Source: Achromobacter arsenitoxydans SY8 (GTDB lineage Bacteria; Pseudomonadota; Gammaproteobacteria; Burkholderiales; Burkholderiaceae_B). Taken from it: a stretch of DNA of 64,000 nt. Where the stretch lies: contig NZ_AGUF01000042.1 of the NCBI RefSeq assembly GCF_000236785.1, forward strand, positions 124,001 to 188,000. The letters are read 5' to 3'. Position numbers and translations under genes: made by a program. Below, one piece after another: positions 25,726-35,431 of the stretch (positions within the stretch are counted from its first letter, which is position 1; each line of letters starts with the position of its first letter). A model generated the notes under the pieces. It was not told where the DNA came from and ran no database searches. It worked only from the letters and a program-made list of their open reading frames with translations.

Positions 25726-26661
25726 TCAGTTTCCGTTAACGGCTGCCAGCGCGGCCTCAAGCGAAGCCGGATCGGTGATGGCCAGGCCGGTAAGTTCGGG
25801 ATCAATGCGCTTGGTCAGGCCGGCCAGCACTTTGCCGGGACCGCATTCGATGATGTGCGTGACGCCTTGCGCCTTCATGGCGCGCAGGGTTTCCACCCAG
25901 CGCACAGGATGCCACGCCTGGCGCACCAGCGCATCCCGGATTGCCCCGGGTTCCGTGGGCGAAGCCACGTCGACGTTGTTGATCACCTGGATCTGCGGCG
26001 CCGCGACGGCGACGTCTGCGAGCGCAGCGGACAGCACATCGGCGGCGGGCTTGAGCAGGCTGGAATGGAACGGCGCGGACACCGGAAGGATCAGCGCGCG
26101 CTTTGCGCCCGCTGCCTTGGCAAGTTCGCAGGCGCGCTCGACGGCGGCCTTGTGGCCGGCGATGACGACCTGAGCGGGCGCGTTGAAGTTGACGGCTTCG
26201 ACAACTTCACCCTGCGCGGCATCGGCGCACGCGGCGCGCACGGCGTCGTCATCCAGGCCGAGGATCGCAGCCATGGCGCCGGTACCCACGGGCACGGCCG
26301 CCTGCATGGCGTCGGCGCGTACGCGCACGAGGCGCACGGCGTCTTCGAGCGCCAGCGAACCGGCGGCGGTCAGCGCGGCGTATTCGCCCAGGCTATGGCC
26401 GGCCACGACGTCCGGCTTGCGGCCGCCCGCGGCACACCAGGCCGCGTAGAACGCGGCGCCGGCGGTCAGCATGGCGGGCTGGGTGTTGGTGGTCAGGTTG
26501 AGCTGTTCGGCGGGCCCCTGCGCGATGAGCGCGCCCAGGTCCTGCCCCAGCGCCTGCGAAGCGCGCGCGACGGTGTCGGTGACCGCGGCCACGCCAGACC
26601 AGGCATCCAGCATGCCGACTGCTTGAGAACCTTGGCCAGGAAAGACAAAAGCGATTTTCAT
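25726..26661 (-). CDS. fabD: Malonyl-CoA:ACP transacylase
   Basis: FabD moves malonyl from CoA to ACP. The 311-residue protein begins MKIAFVFPGQGSQAVGMLDA. The active-site Ser is in VVAGHSLGEYAALTAAG, and the His is in SAPFHSSLLKPA. I choose the ATG at 26661 because FabD proteins begin with this motif, not at the earlier frame start 26733. fabH lies 95 bp upstream and fabG 3 bp downstream. Confidence 0.97.
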   Translation of the reverse strand: MKIAFVFPGQGSQAVGMLDAWSGVAAVTDTVARASQALGQDLGALIAQGPAEQLNLTTNTQPAMLTAGAAFYAAWCAAGGRKPDVVAGHSLGEYAALTAAGSLALEDAVRLVRVRADAMQAAVPVGTGAMAAILGLDDDAVRAACADAAQGEVVEAVNFNAPAQVVIAGHKAAVERACELAKAAGAKRALILPVSAPFHSSLLKPAADVLSAALADVAVAAPQIQVINNVDVASPTEPGAIRDALVRQAWHPVRWVETLRAMKAQGVTHIIECGPGKVLAGLTKRIDPELTGLAITDPASLEAALAAVNGN

Positions 26662-26756
26662 GATTAGCGTGTGGATAGATTCAGTGTCTGTGAGGAGCGC
26701 CAGGCGCATGCTCCGGGCGGTCGCGGCACACATGTCGCCTCGCCCGGCGCAAGCCT

Positions 26757-27743
26757 TTACATGCGGGCCAGGACCGAGCCCCAGGTGAATCCGCCGCCTA
26801 CGCCTTGCATCAGGATGAGCTGGCCCGGCTTGACACGGCCATCGCGGCGCGCGGCATCGAGCGCCAGCGGCACGCTGGCCGCAGAGGTATTGGCGTGGCT
26901 ATCGACGGTGATGACGACCTTCTCGACCGGCACGCTGAGCTTGCGGGCCAGGAAATTCAGGATGCGCACATTGGCCTGATGCGGAATCAGCCAATCCACG
27001 TCGGCGACTTCCACACCGGCTTCGGCGCAGGTGTCGCGCGCGGAGCGATCCAGCACGGTCACGGCCTGCTTGAACACGGCCTGGCCGTCCATGCGCAGGA
27101 AAGGATCGCCCGTCACGTCGCCGTAGGCCACGTTGCCCGCAGCGCTGAGGATCTTCATCTGGCTGCCGTCGGCATGCAGCTGCGCGGCCAGGATGCCCGG
27201 CTTGTCGGAAGCCTTCAGCACTACCGCGCCGGCGCCGTCGCCGAACAGCACGCAGGTGCTGCGATCGTTCCAGTCCAGGATGCGCGAGAACACTTCGGCG
27301 CCGATCACCAGTGCGCAACGCGCGCGGCCGGCGCGGATGAAGCTGTCGGCGGTGGTGAGCGCGTAAACGAAGCCGCTGCAGACGGCCTGCACGTCGAATG
27401 CGGCCGAACCCTTGGCGCCGAGATTGGCCTGCACCAGGCAAGCCGTACTGGGAAACACGAAATCCGGGGTGGACGTGGCCACCACGATCAGGTCGACGTC
27501 GGACGCATCGACCCCGGCATCGGCCAGCGCGCGGCGCGATGCCTCGGTGGCCAGCTGGCTGGTGGTCACGCCGCGTTCGGCGAGGTGGCGCTGCCGGATG
27601 CCAGTGCGCTCGACAATCCATTCATCGGACGTGGCGATGTCGCGCGTCGCCAGTTCCGCAGCCAGTTCGTCATTCGAAACCACGCGTTCCGGCAGGAAGC
27701 TGCCGGTGCCCGCGATCACGGAATATTTCATTGCGGTATCCAT
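26757..27743 (-). CDS. fabH: Beta-ketoacyl-ACP synthase III
   Basis: FabH starts fatty acid synthesis by condensing acetyl-CoA with malonyl-ACP. The catalytic residues are Cys in [17 protein letters not shown], His in [12 protein letters not shown] and Asn in [14 protein letters not shown]. The ATG at 27743 overlaps the plsX stop by one base (TGATG). A second ATG at 27731 ([18 protein letters not shown]) is equally plausible and is the more usual N-terminus. Length is about 325-329 residues, normal for the family. Confidence 0.97.
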   Translation of the reverse strand: MDTAMKYSVIAGTGSFLPERVVSNDELAAELATRDIATSDEWIVERTGIRQRHLAERGVTTSQLATEASRRALADAGVDASDVDLIVVATSTPDFVFPSTACLVQANLGAKGSAAFDVQAVCSGFVYALTTADSFIRAGRARCALVIGAEVFSRILDWNDRSTCVLFGDGAGAVVLKASDKPGILAAQLHADGSQMKILSAAGNVAYGDVTGDPFLRMDGQAVFKQAVTVLDRSARDTCAEAGVEVADVDWLIPHQANVRILNFLARKLSVPVEKVVITVDSHANTSAASVPLALDAARRDGRVKPGQLILMQGVGGGFTWGSVLARM

Positions 27744-28810
27744 CAAGCGGTGTCCCCAGCCACGTTGGGCGCCGCCGCCGAAGGGCGATCGCCAGATTGA
27801 ACGCGCTTGGTAATTTGAGCGACCGTCTGAGCGGTGCGCTCCAGCAGTTTACTCACTACGGCTTCGCGGGCTCGTTGCAACGCAAAACCGAAGGCGTAAA
27901 CGTCCGCGGAACCGTGGCTCTTGATTACCACGCCACGCAAGCCCAGCAAGGCGGCGCCGTTATAGCGACGATTGTCGACGCGGTTGCGCAGGCGGTTGAG
28001 CACCGGCTTGGCCACCGCGCCGGCGAGCAGCGTGATCAGATTGCGTTTGAACTCTTCGCGAATGACGTTTGAAAGCATCTTCGCCAGCCCTTCGACGGAC
28101 TTGAGCACGACATTGCCGACGAAACCGTCGCAGACGACGACATCGACAGTGCCCTTGAAGATGTCATTGCCTTCCACGTTGCCGTAGAAGTTCAGCGGGC
28201 TGCCCCGCAGGAGCTCGGCGGCTTCCTTGACGACTTCATTGCCCTTGATGACTTCTTCGCCAATGTTGAGCAAGCCCACGGTGGGGTTGTCGCGATGGTC
28301 CACCGCCTGCGAGAGCGCGGCGCCCATGATGGCGAATTGCAGCAGGTGCTCGGCCGTGCAGTCCACATTCGCCCCAAGGTCCAGCACCGTGGTGGCGCGG
28401 CCCGTCTGGTTTGGAATGGACGTGGCGATCGCGGGGCGGTCGATGCCGTCCAGCGTCTTGAGCACATAGCGTGAAATGGCCATCCATGCGCCGGTGTTGC
28501 CGGCGGAAACGCAGGCGTCCGCGCGCCCGTCCTTGACGGACTGGGCGGCGAGGCGCATGGAGGAGTCTTTTTTGCGGCGCAGGGCGACCTCGACCGGGTC
28601 GTCCATGGTGACGACTTCGGAAGCCGCCACGATCTCGAGACGATCACGCGCCACGCTGCGGTGCTCGGAGAGCGCCGCTTCAATAGCGTCGGGAAGCCCG
28701 ACCAGCAATAGCCGGGTGTCCGGGAATTGCCGGGCGAACTCGATCGCAGCCGGAATCGTGACGGGCAGACCGAAGTCTCCGCCCATACAGTCTATGGCGA
28801 TGCGTATCAC
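27743..28810 (-). CDS. plsX: Phosphate acyltransferase PlsX
   Basis: PlsX makes acyl-phosphate from acyl-ACP, the first step toward phosphatidic acid. The 355-residue protein begins [20 protein letters not shown], the usual GGD start. It contains [19 protein letters not shown] and [20 protein letters not shown]. It follows rpmF (59 bp) and overlaps fabH by one base, linking phospholipid and fatty acid synthesis in one transcript. Confidence 0.97.
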   Translation of the reverse strand: MIRIAIDCMGGDFGLPVTIPAAIEFARQFPDTRLLLVGLPDAIEAALSEHRSVARDRLEIVAASEVVTMDDPVEVALRRKKDSSMRLAAQSVKDGRADACVSAGNTGAWMAISRYVLKTLDGIDRPAIATSIPNQTGRATTVLDLGANVDCTAEHLLQFAIMGAALSQAVDHRDNPTVGLLNIGEEVIKGNEVVKEAAELLRGSPLNFYGNVEGNDIFKGTVDVVVCDGFVGNVVLKSVEGLAKMLSNVIREEFKRNLITLLAGAVAKPVLNRLRNRVDNRRYNGAALLGLRGVVIKSHGSADVYAFGFALQRAREAVVSKLLERTAQTVAQITKRVQSGDRPSAAAPNVAGDTA

Positions 28811-28869
28811 GGGTGCCAGGTATCAGCGCTCAGCCGAATTGGTCCGAGTACGAGTTCGGCCCGGGGGCC

Positions 28870-29052
28870 TTATTCGTCGGCCTTGGTCTTCAGGACCTTG
28901 CGGCCACGATAGAAGCCGTTCGGGCTGATGTGGTGACGCAGGTGCGTTTCACCGGTGTTGGGTTCGATGGCGGTCGACGGGGCCACCAGAAAATCGTGCG
29001 AACGGTGCATACCGCGCTTGGAGGGGGACTTCTTGTTTTGTTGAACGGCCAT
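28870..29052 (-). CDS. rpmF: 50S ribosomal protein L32
   Basis: This is a 60-residue protein ([20 protein letters not shown] to [11 protein letters not shown]) with the L32 signature. It has no cysteine at all, so it is the zinc-independent form. It sits between the DUF177 gene and plsX, the classic yceD-rpmF-plsX order that couples ribosome supply to lipid synthesis. Confidence 0.98.
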   Translation of the reverse strand: MAVQQNKKSPSKRGMHRSHDFLVAPSTAIEPNTGETHLRHHISPNGFYRGRKVLKTKADE

Positions 29053-29104
29053 GATGACTCCTAGAAACGGGGCGCATTGTACGCCAAGCGGCCCGATGTT
29101 GATC

Positions 29105-29797
29105 TCAATCTTTGTGCTTCAGTTGTTCCAGCACCGCAAACGGCGACGGACGCTTGACAGCGGGCTCCTCTTCAGAAGCTTCGCTGGCATTGGCCTGCGC
29201 GCCCGGGCATACATCATGCTTGGGCACATACGGAATGCTCAGAATGAGCTCATCTTCGATCTGGGCCAACAGATCAAAGTGATGCGACCCCACCACCTTT
29301 TCAGGCAGGTTGGCCACAGAATCCTTTCCTTCGTCTTCGTCGTCCTCGTCGTCGTAGCCGTCGCCTTGTTCAGCAACGGAATACCCATCGTCGAGGTCGT
29401 CTTCGGATTTGACCAACTGCAGCAGGACTTCGCTGTCGACCGGATACGCAAACGGCGCATTGCACCGCTGGCAGATCACGACCGGATTCGCCTGCACATG
29501 CAGGCGCAGTAGCGGCTGACCCATCAGCAAGCCGGTCTTGCCTTCTTCGCCGCGCACGGACCAGATCACCAGACCGGCCTCGCCCGAGGGTTGTTCAGGC
29601 AAGCCGTCAACCACGCGAGCAAGCCGCACCAGAGCGATAGAACCCTGCGCCTCTTTGCCCAAGCGGGCAAAAGCGAAGGCGTCGATGCGCTTGACGTCCA
29701 CATCCGCGCAGGCACCCTTGGCAGATACACCTTTGCCAGCACCCGCCGATCCGCCTGCTTCGCGGCTCGCGCCGCCAGGCAATCCCTTAGGTGTCAT
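29105..29797 (-). CDS. DUF177 (YceD) family protein
   Basis: This is a 230-residue protein with the conserved CXXC element [20 protein letters not shown], followed by an acidic stretch rich in Asp/Glu. YceD proteins are nearly always encoded before rpmF; bacterial and plant homologues are linked to 23S rRNA maturation or accumulation. The ATG at 29797 has AGGA upstream and a sigma-70 promoter behind it. The N-terminal ~35 residues are Gly/Ala-rich and variable. Confidence 0.88.
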   Translation of the reverse strand: MTPKGLPGGASREAGGSAGAGKGVSAKGACADVDVKRIDAFAFARLGKEAQGSIALVRLARVVDGLPEQPSGEAGLVIWSVRGEEGKTGLLMGQPLLRLHVQANPVVICQRCNAPFAYPVDSEVLLQLVKSEDDLDDGYSVAEQGDGYDDEDDEDEGKDSVANLPEKVVGSHHFDLLAQIEDELILSIPYVPKHDVCPGAQANASEASEEEPAVKRPSPFAVLEQLKHKD

Positions 29798-29832
29798 GTT
29801 GATGTTCCTGCAAAAATGCCGCAAAACGTTAG

Positions 29833-29862
29833 ATAATACTGTGACTTACGTAATATCGTCAA
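29833..29862 (-). promoter_or_regulatory. Sigma-70 promoter of the DUF177-rpmF-plsX-fab operon
   Basis: On the minus strand, TTGACG (29862-29857), an 18-bp spacer and TATTAT (29838-29833) lie about 36 bp upstream of the DUF177 start. It also sits in the 72-bp divergent region with maf, whose own -10-like GATAAT overlaps it. Confidence 0.65.
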
Positions 29863-29869
29863 ATGCCGC

Positions 29870-30472
29870 ATGCCTTCGAAGCCTAGCCTGATCCTCGCGT
29901 CCAGCTCGCGTTACCGCAAAGAACTGCTGTCGCGCCTGCGACTGCCCTTTACCGCGATTTCCCCCGATGTAGACGAAACGCCACAACCCGGCGAAACGCC
30001 CGAGGCGCTGGCGCTGCGCCTGTCTGTGGCCAAGGCCATGGCGGTGGCGGCAAACCACCCTGGCAGCATCGTTATCGGATCGGATCAGGTAGCCACCGTG
30101 AACGGCGACCCCATCGGCAAGCCCGGCGATTTTCCCCGCGCCCAGGCGCAATTACGCGCACTGTCGGGCCAACTGGTGGAGTTTCACAGCGCGCTGGCGG
30201 TTACAGACGGCCAGCGGGTGGAAAAAGCGGACATCATCACCCGTTGCCGCTTCCGTCAGCTGTCGGATAACGCCATCGACGCGTATCTGCGCGCCGAAGA
30301 ACCTTACGATACCGCAGGCAGCGCCAAAGCGGAAAGCCTGGGCATCGCCCTGATGGAAAGCATCCAAAGCGACGACCCCACCGCCATCATAGGCCTGCCC
30401 CTGATCGAATTGACCCGCATGCTGGCGAAATTCGGACTGGATCCGCTGAACGCGCCCGGAGCGTCCGCATGA
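29870..30472 (+). CDS. Maf family nucleotide pyrophosphatase (YceF type)
   Basis: This is a 200-residue Maf/HAM1-fold enzyme. The motifs are LILASSSRYRKELLSRL, PDVDETPQPGETPEALALRL, IGSDQVATVNGDPIGKPG and YDTAGSAKAESLGIALMES. YceF-type Maf proteins hydrolyse m7GTP and related modified nucleotides. It is divergent from DUF177 and overlaps the next gene by 4 bp (ATGA). Confidence 0.92.
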   Translation: MPSKPSLILASSSRYRKELLSRLRLPFTAISPDVDETPQPGETPEALALRLSVAKAMAVAANHPGSIVIGSDQVATVNGDPIGKPGDFPRAQAQLRALSGQLVEFHSALAVTDGQRVEKADIITRCRFRQLSDNAIDAYLRAEEPYDTAGSAKAESLGIALMESIQSDDPTAIIGLPLIELTRMLAKFGLDPLNAPGASA

Positions 30473-31179
30473 GCGGCGCCCTGCACCTGATACCCGTCAG
30501 CCTGGGCGAAGCGCCGCCGGAGCGCTGGCTGCCCGCAGACGTTCGCGCCCTGGCGGGCAGACTGGACACCTACATCGCCGAGAACGCCAAGACGGCGCGC
30601 GCTTTCCTGAAGCTTATCGGCACGACGCGGCCGCTGCAGGAAATCACGATCCATACGCTGACCGACAAGACCGATGCCGCACAAATCAAGACGTGGCTTG
30701 ACCCCATTAAACGCGGCGCCGAGATCGGACTGGTTTCGGAAGCCGGCTGCCCCGCCGTGGCCGACCCCGGCGCCAAGGTGGTCGACGCCGCGCATCGCCT
30801 GGGAATCGCCGTCAAGCCGTGGGTCGGCCCCTCTTCCATCCTCCTGGGCCTCATGGCCAGCGGACTGGACGGCCAGCGCTTCGCCTTCCATGGCTACGCG
30901 CCGGTGGACGCTTCCGAACGCGCCAAGCAGTTGCGCGCCTGGGAACAGCACTCGGCCAAGCACAACCAGACGCAGTTGCTGATCGAAACCCCGTACCGTA
31001 ACGCCGCCATGTTCGCCACGCTGCTGGCAACCCTGAAAGGCGACACGAAGCTCTGCATCGCCCGTTCGGTGACGACCGCCGACGAATGGGTCGTCACGCA
31101 CACCGTGGCCGACTGGAAAAAGCTGCCGGCGCCCCAGCTGGACAAGCTGCCCACGCTGTTCCTCTATTTGGCCCGCTGA
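30469..31179 (+). CDS. Tetrapyrrole methylase family SAM-dependent methyltransferase (RsmI-related)
   Basis: This is a 236-residue protein beginning MSGALHLIPVSLGEAPPERW. The SAM-binding landmarks are SEAGCPAVADPGAKVVDAAH and GPSSILLGLMASGLDGQRFA. ETPYRNAAMFATLL is also seen in RsmI (16S rRNA C1402 2'-O-methyltransferase). It is shorter than RsmI and lacks its usual start, so it is a paralogue of uncertain target. It overlaps maf by 4 bp, and its stop shares a base with the amidase ATG. Confidence 0.8.
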   Translation: MSGALHLIPVSLGEAPPERWLPADVRALAGRLDTYIAENAKTARAFLKLIGTTRPLQEITIHTLTDKTDAAQIKTWLDPIKRGAEIGLVSEAGCPAVADPGAKVVDAAHRLGIAVKPWVGPSSILLGLMASGLDGQRFAFHGYAPVDASERAKQLRAWEQHSAKHNQTQLLIETPYRNAAMFATLLATLKGDTKLCIARSVTTADEWVVTHTVADWKKLPAPQLDKLPTLFLYLAR

Positions 31180-31967
31180 TGATGTTCCGCCTTATCTGCA
31201 CGCTGCTGGCCGCGGCGGCCCTTGCGGGCTGCGCCACGCGCGGCCCCGCCGGGCTCGATCTGGACACTTCGGTCAAGGCTGTCAGCCAGAGCAGCCGCGT
31301 CCGTTCCATCGTGCTGCACTACACGACCGTGGACGACGCCCGGTCGATGCAATTGCTATCCAAGGGCAAAGTCAGCGCCCACTACCTGGTGAACGAATCC
31401 GGCCGCGCCTATCGCCTGGTCGACGAGGACCGTGCCGCCTGGCATGCCGGCGCCAGCTCCTGGTACGGCAATGTCGCCATGAACAGCACGTCGATCGGCA
31501 TCGAAATCGTCAATCCCGGCTGGACGGAGGGCGAAGACGGCAAGCCGCTCTGGCACGCCTACAACGAACGCCAGATGCGCGCGCTGACGATCCTGTTACG
31601 CGACATCATGCAGCGCCACGGCATCGCGCCCGAGAACATCGTGGGCCACAGCGACATCGCGCCGCAGCGCAAGGTGGACCCCGGCCCGCTTTTCCCCTGG
31701 AAAGCGCTGGCTGCGGCCGGCATCGGCCGCTGGTACGACGAAACCGGCGCCGCCGCGCACCTGGCGCGCCTGCAGGTCGAAGGCACGCCGGATGCAGCCT
31801 GGTTCCAGAAGCAGCTGCAGCGGCTGGGCTATGCGAGCCCGCAGGACGGCACACTGGACCGCGCCACCATCAACACGCTGGCGGCCTTCCAGATGCACTA
31901 CCGGCCCGCACTGCACGACGGCCAGCCGGATGCGGAAACGGCCGCCATCATGCTGGCGATGCTGTAA
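31179..31967 (+). CDS. N-acetylmuramoyl-L-alanine amidase, lipoprotein (AmiD-like)
   Basis: This is a 262-residue lipoprotein: the signal MMFRLICTLLAAAALAGC carries the lipobox LAGC with Cys18. The amidase_2 domain supplies zinc ligands in IVLHYTTVDDA (His), NIVGHSDIAPQRK (His) and KVDPGPLFPW (Asp). A C-terminal peptidoglycan-binding helix bundle follows (WFQKQLQRLGYASPQDGTLD). It cleaves anhydro-muropeptides or peptidoglycan from the envelope side. The ATG at 31179 overlaps the methyltransferase TGA; 31182 is an alternative. Confidence 0.92.
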   Translation: MMFRLICTLLAAAALAGCATRGPAGLDLDTSVKAVSQSSRVRSIVLHYTTVDDARSMQLLSKGKVSAHYLVNESGRAYRLVDEDRAAWHAGASSWYGNVAMNSTSIGIEIVNPGWTEGEDGKPLWHAYNERQMRALTILLRDIMQRHGIAPENIVGHSDIAPQRKVDPGPLFPWKALAAAGIGRWYDETGAAAHLARLQVEGTPDAAWFQKQLQRLGYASPQDGTLDRATINTLAAFQMHYRPALHDGQPDAETAAIMLAML

Positions 31968-31986
31968 CGCCCCTGGGGCGCCGCGC

Positions 31987-32631
31987 CTAGGGGCGGCGTT
32001 TCCACCACGCAACCAGGCGCCAGCCCAGCAGCAGGGCCAGGACCGCAGCGTAGATCGCCGGTTGCGTCAGGTCGTTCTTGCCGGCCTTGTGCCACCAGTA
32101 GTGCAGGATCGCAAGCAGGCCGATCGCGTAGACGGCGCGGTGCAGCGTCTGCCAGCGCTTGCCCAGCCGCCGCATGGCCCATTGCGTGGAAGTAGCGGCC
32201 AGCGCCGTCATCAACACGAACGCCGAAAACCCCACCATGATGAAGGGGCGTTCGCCGATGTCGCGCAACATCTCCGCCGGATCGAAGCCCCGGTCCCACC
32301 ACACCCAGGCCATGAAGTGCATGCTTGCGTAGAAGAACGCAAAGAGGCCGCACATGCGACGCACCCGCACCAGCGCGGGCTGCCCGGTCAGGCGGCGCAA
32401 GGGCGTGATGGACAGCGTGACCAGCAGGCAGACCAGGGTCCAGGTGCCGGACGAGCGGGTCAGGAATTCCACCGGGTTCGCCGTCAGCCCGTTGTGCATG
32501 CCCAGCCAGATCCAGCGCGCGAACGGCGCCAGCCCCAGGAGGAACAGCAGCGGCTTGAAGCGCCCCACCGTCCTGGCCGACAACTGCGCTTTGCGCGGCG
32601 CCGACGCCGCCTGGGGAGCACCTGCGGGCAT
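31987..32631 (-). CDS. msrQ: Heme-binding membrane subunit MsrQ
   Basis: This is a 214-residue ferric-reductase-like membrane protein with about six helices (for example FKPLLFLLGLAPFARWIWLG and MCGLFAFFYASMHFMAWVWW). Conserved His residues lie within the helices (ASMHFMAW, LHRAVYAIGLLAILHYWW). It feeds quinone-pool electrons to MsrP for repair of oxidised periplasmic methionines. It follows msrP with a 10-bp gap. Confidence 0.94.
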   Translation of the reverse strand: MPAGAPQAASAPRKAQLSARTVGRFKPLLFLLGLAPFARWIWLGMHNGLTANPVEFLTRSSGTWTLVCLLVTLSITPLRRLTGQPALVRVRRMCGLFAFFYASMHFMAWVWWDRGFDPAEMLRDIGERPFIMVGFSAFVLMTALAATSTQWAMRRLGKRWQTLHRAVYAIGLLAILHYWWHKAGKNDLTQPAIYAAVLALLLGWRLVAWWKRRP

Positions 32632-32641
32632 CGGCGGCGTC

Positions 32642-33604
32642 TCAGTAATTGGCCTTCAGGTCCATGCCCTGGTAAAGCGCCGCCACCTGGTCGCCATAGC
32701 CATTGAACATGAGCGTCTTGCGCTTGGGACTGAACAGGCCGTCCTCGCCGATGCGGCGCTCGGTGGACTGGCTCCAGCGCGGATGCGGCACATTGGGGTT
32801 CACATTGGCGTAAAAGCCGTACTCCTGCGGCGCCGCCTTGATCCACGACGATACCGGCGGCTTTTCCACCAGGCGGATCTTCACCAGCGATTTGGCCGAC
32901 TTGAATCCGTACTTCCAGGGCACCGCCAGCCGCAGCGGCGCGCCGTTCTGGTTGGGCAGCACCCGGCCATAGACGCCGAACACCAGCATCGCCAGCGGAT
33001 GCATGGCCTCGTCGATGCGCAGCCCTTCAACATAGGGCCATTCCAGGATGGCCGTGCGCACGCCCGGCATGTTGTCACGCTGCACGGCCGTCACGAATTC
33101 CACATATTTGGCGTTGCCGGTGGGTTCGACCTGCTTGAGCAGTTCGGACACCGAGTAACCGACCCACGGAATGACCATCGACCAGCCCTCGACGCAGCGC
33201 AGGCGGTAGACGCGCTCTTCCATGGGCGCCAGCTTGAGCAATTCCTCGATGGTGAAGACGCGCGGCTTTGCCACCTCGCCTTCCACGGCGACAGACCAGG
33301 GACGCGTCTGCAACTTGCCGGCATTGGCGGCGGGATCGCCCTTATCGACGCCGAACTCGTAGTAATTGTTGTACGACGTGACGTCGGCCAGCGATGTCTG
33401 CTTGTCAATCACGCTGAAGGCCGGGTTGGACTTGCCCGGCAAGGCGCCGGCGTCCTGGGCGCGGGCGCTGCGCGCAGCCCATCCCGGCAGCCCGATCGCG
33501 GTGGCAGCCAGCCCCGCGCGCAACATGAGTTCGCGGCGCGAGCGCCATACGGCCTCGGACGTGATCTCGGAGGGAACAAAATCGTCGGGCTTGCGTATCA
33601 GCAT
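32642..33604 (-). CDS. msrP: Protein-methionine-sulfoxide reductase catalytic subunit MsrP
   Basis: This is a 320-residue molybdopterin enzyme with a Tat signal ([20 protein letters not shown]) cleaved near ARAQDA. The Mo-ligand Cys is in [38 protein letters not shown] is typical of the sulfite-oxidase fold. It reduces methionine sulfoxide in periplasmic proteins using MsrQ. The ATG at 33604 begins [14 protein letters not shown]; the longer frame is not family-like. Confidence 0.95.
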   Translation of the reverse strand: MLIRKPDDFVPSEITSEAVWRSRRELMLRAGLAATAIGLPGWAARSARAQDAGALPGKSNPAFSVIDKQTSLADVTSYNNYYEFGVDKGDPAANAGKLQTRPWSVAVEGEVAKPRVFTIEELLKLAPMEERVYRLRCVEGWSMVIPWVGYSVSELLKQVEPTGNAKYVEFVTAVQRDNMPGVRTAILEWPYVEGLRIDEAMHPLAMLVFGVYGRVLPNQNGAPLRLAVPWKYGFKSAKSLVKIRLVEKPPVSSWIKAAPQEYGFYANVNPNVPHPRWSQSTERRIGEDGLFSPKRKTLMFNGYGDQVAALYQGMDLKANY

Positions 33605-33784
33605 CGTGGTCTCCGGTATGGCGCCCGCCAGGCGCCATGAGCACGCCCCGCGCACTCCATGGACGCTGGACAGCCCAATAATATTCCGCGGCGACGGTCT
33701 GAAGTCGGGCGCAACCGCCCTACCTCTGTTCGATAGACAGGGAGCCCCGGCGGACGTTCCGCGCCGACAGGGACTCCCGGGATG

Positions 33785-34447
33785 CTAGACGCCTGCGCCG
33801 ACCCGCGGCATCAGCCATTCGCGCAGCAGCGGCACGCTGTCGAGCACCGCCTGCGGGGCACATCCCTGAAGCTCCTTCAGGGTGTGCGCGCCATAGGTCA
33901 CGCCCAGGCCATGGACCCCCGCATTGCAGGCCATCTGCAGGTCGTGCGAGGTATCGCCGACCATCACGACGCGGGCGGGATCCACATCCAGCTCCTGCAT
34001 CAGCTCATGCAGCATGGCGGGATGCGGCTTGCTGAAGGTTTCGTCGGCGGTGCGGGTGGCGTCGAATAGCGGCCCCAGGCCGGTAGCGGCCAGCGCGCGG
34101 GTCAGGCCGACACGGCTCTTGCCCGTGGCGACGGCCAGCCGCACGTCCTGCCCCGCCAATTCGGCCAACAGGCCTTCCACGCCCTCGAACAGGCGCAGTT
34201 CGGGATCCCGCAGAAGATAATGCGTGCGATAGCGCTCGAGAAAGCGCGGCAGCATCGCCTGGGTAAGCTCGGGCACGGCCCGGCGCAGGGCGCTTTCCAG
34301 GGACAGGCCGATCACCCAGCTCGCGTCGGACGCCGACGGCACTGCCAGCTCCAGGTCGCGGCAGGCGCCCTGGATGGCGGCCACGATGCTGTGCGTGGAA
34401 TCCATCAGGGTGCCATCCCAGTCAAAGACGACCAGCGAATACGACAT
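33785..34447 (-). CDS. HAD-IA family phosphatase (phosphoglycolate phosphatase-like)
   Basis: This is a 220-residue HAD hydrolase. Motif I is VFDWDGTLMDST, with a four-helix cap (~15-85). Motif II is near AVATGKSRVGLTRAL and motif IV is VMVGDTSHDLQMACNAG. It is usually annotated gph-like, but the substrate is not defined by sequence. It starts 1 bp after the rluC stop, the conserved rluC-HAD pair. Confidence 0.88.
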   Translation of the reverse strand: MSYSLVVFDWDGTLMDSTHSIVAAIQGACRDLELAVPSASDASWVIGLSLESALRRAVPELTQAMLPRFLERYRTHYLLRDPELRLFEGVEGLLAELAGQDVRLAVATGKSRVGLTRALAATGLGPLFDATRTADETFSKPHPAMLHELMQELDVDPARVVMVGDTSHDLQMACNAGVHGLGVTYGAHTLKELQGCAPQAVLDSVPLLREWLMPRVGAGV

Positions 34448-34448
34448 A

Positions 34449-35426
34449 TCAGACAGACTCCAGTGATTTCAGAATATTCCGGCAAGCTGGCGGCAGCTCG
34501 GCGGTAAGGGTCATGACCTCGCCCGTAAGGGGGTGAGGCAGGGTCAGGCTGTGGGCGTGCAGGAACATCCGGCCGAACCCCTGGCGCGCGAATTGCGCGC
34601 GCACGTCGTCGCTGCCGTATTTGTCGTCACCCACGATGGGAAAGCCGCTGGCGGCCAGATGCACCCGGATCTGGTGGGTGCGCCCGGTGCGCAGCTCCGC
34701 GTCGACCAGACTGTAACCGCCAAACCGCTGCTTGAGCGTGACAATGGTATGCGCGGCCTGGCCGTCCCGGTCGACCTTGACGCGGCGCTCGCCGGTCTGC
34801 GTGGTCCATTTGGACAGCGGCAGCTTGATGTGCTGGCGGTCATTGACCCAATCGCCCTCGACCAGCGCCAGATAGTGCTTGTCGCTCCTGCCTTCGCGCA
34901 GCATCGCGTGCAGCTCCAGCAGCGCGCTGCGCTTCTTGGCCACCATCAGCAGCCCGGAGGTCTCGCGGTCCAACCGGTGGACCAGTTCCAGGAACTTGGC
35001 CTGCGGCCGGGCGGCGCGCAGTTGTTCGATCACGCCGAACGACACGCCGCTGCCGCCGTGGACCGCCACGCCGGCGGGCTTGTCCACCACCAGCATGGCG
35101 TCGTCTTCAAAGACAATGGGAAATTCCGCCCCGGGGACCGGCTTGGGCTTGCCGGGATCGGGCAGACGCAGCGGCGGAATGCGGACGACATCCCCTTCCG
35201 CGACGCGGTAGTCGGCCGAGATGCGTCCCTTGTTTACACGCACCTCGCCGCCGCGGATGGCCTTGTAGATGTGCGTTTTGGGGACGCCCTTGCACAGCCG
35301 CATGAGGTAGTTATCCAGGCGCTGGCCGGCGTGTTCGGCACCCACTTCGACCATGCGGACGGCGGGGGCTGCTTTAGAGGCGGATTCAGGGGAGGAAGTT
35401 TCTTTGCGCATTGCGGAAAGCGACAT
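34449..35426 (-). CDS. rluC: 23S rRNA pseudouridine synthase RluC
   Basis: This is a 325-residue enzyme with an N-terminal S4 domain (~30-85, GQRLDNYLMRLCKGVPKTHI). The catalytic Asp is in LVHRLDRETSGLLMVAKKRS, and the RNA-binding motif is LRTGRTHQIRVHLAASG. It modifies 23S U955, U2504 and U2580 in E. coli. It is divergent from rne as in E. coli, and its start codon overlaps the -10 of the plus-strand rne promoter. Confidence 0.95.
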   Translation of the reverse strand: MSLSAMRKETSSPESASKAAPAVRMVEVGAEHAGQRLDNYLMRLCKGVPKTHIYKAIRGGEVRVNKGRISADYRVAEGDVVRIPPLRLPDPGKPKPVPGAEFPIVFEDDAMLVVDKPAGVAVHGGSGVSFGVIEQLRAARPQAKFLELVHRLDRETSGLLMVAKKRSALLELHAMLREGRSDKHYLALVEGDWVNDRQHIKLPLSKWTTQTGERRVKVDRDGQAAHTIVTLKQRFGGYSLVDAELRTGRTHQIRVHLAASGFPIVGDDKYGSDDVRAQFARQGFGRMFLHAHSLTLPHPLTGEVMTLTAELPPACRNILKSLESV

Positions 35427-35431
35427 ATAAT
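35404..35431 (+). promoter_or_regulatory. Probable rne promoter
   Basis: TTGCGC (35404-35409), a 16-bp spacer and a perfect TATAAT (35426-35431) face rne. The -10 overlaps the rluC start codon on the other strand. A start near 35438 would give an rne leader of about 495 nt. Confidence 0.65.

Noticed and set aside
26713-26747. CCGGGCG/CGCCCGG inverted repeat between fabD and fabH
   Set aside because: It is only 7 bp with a 21-nt loop in GC-rich DNA, so it is likely to occur by chance; no further support.
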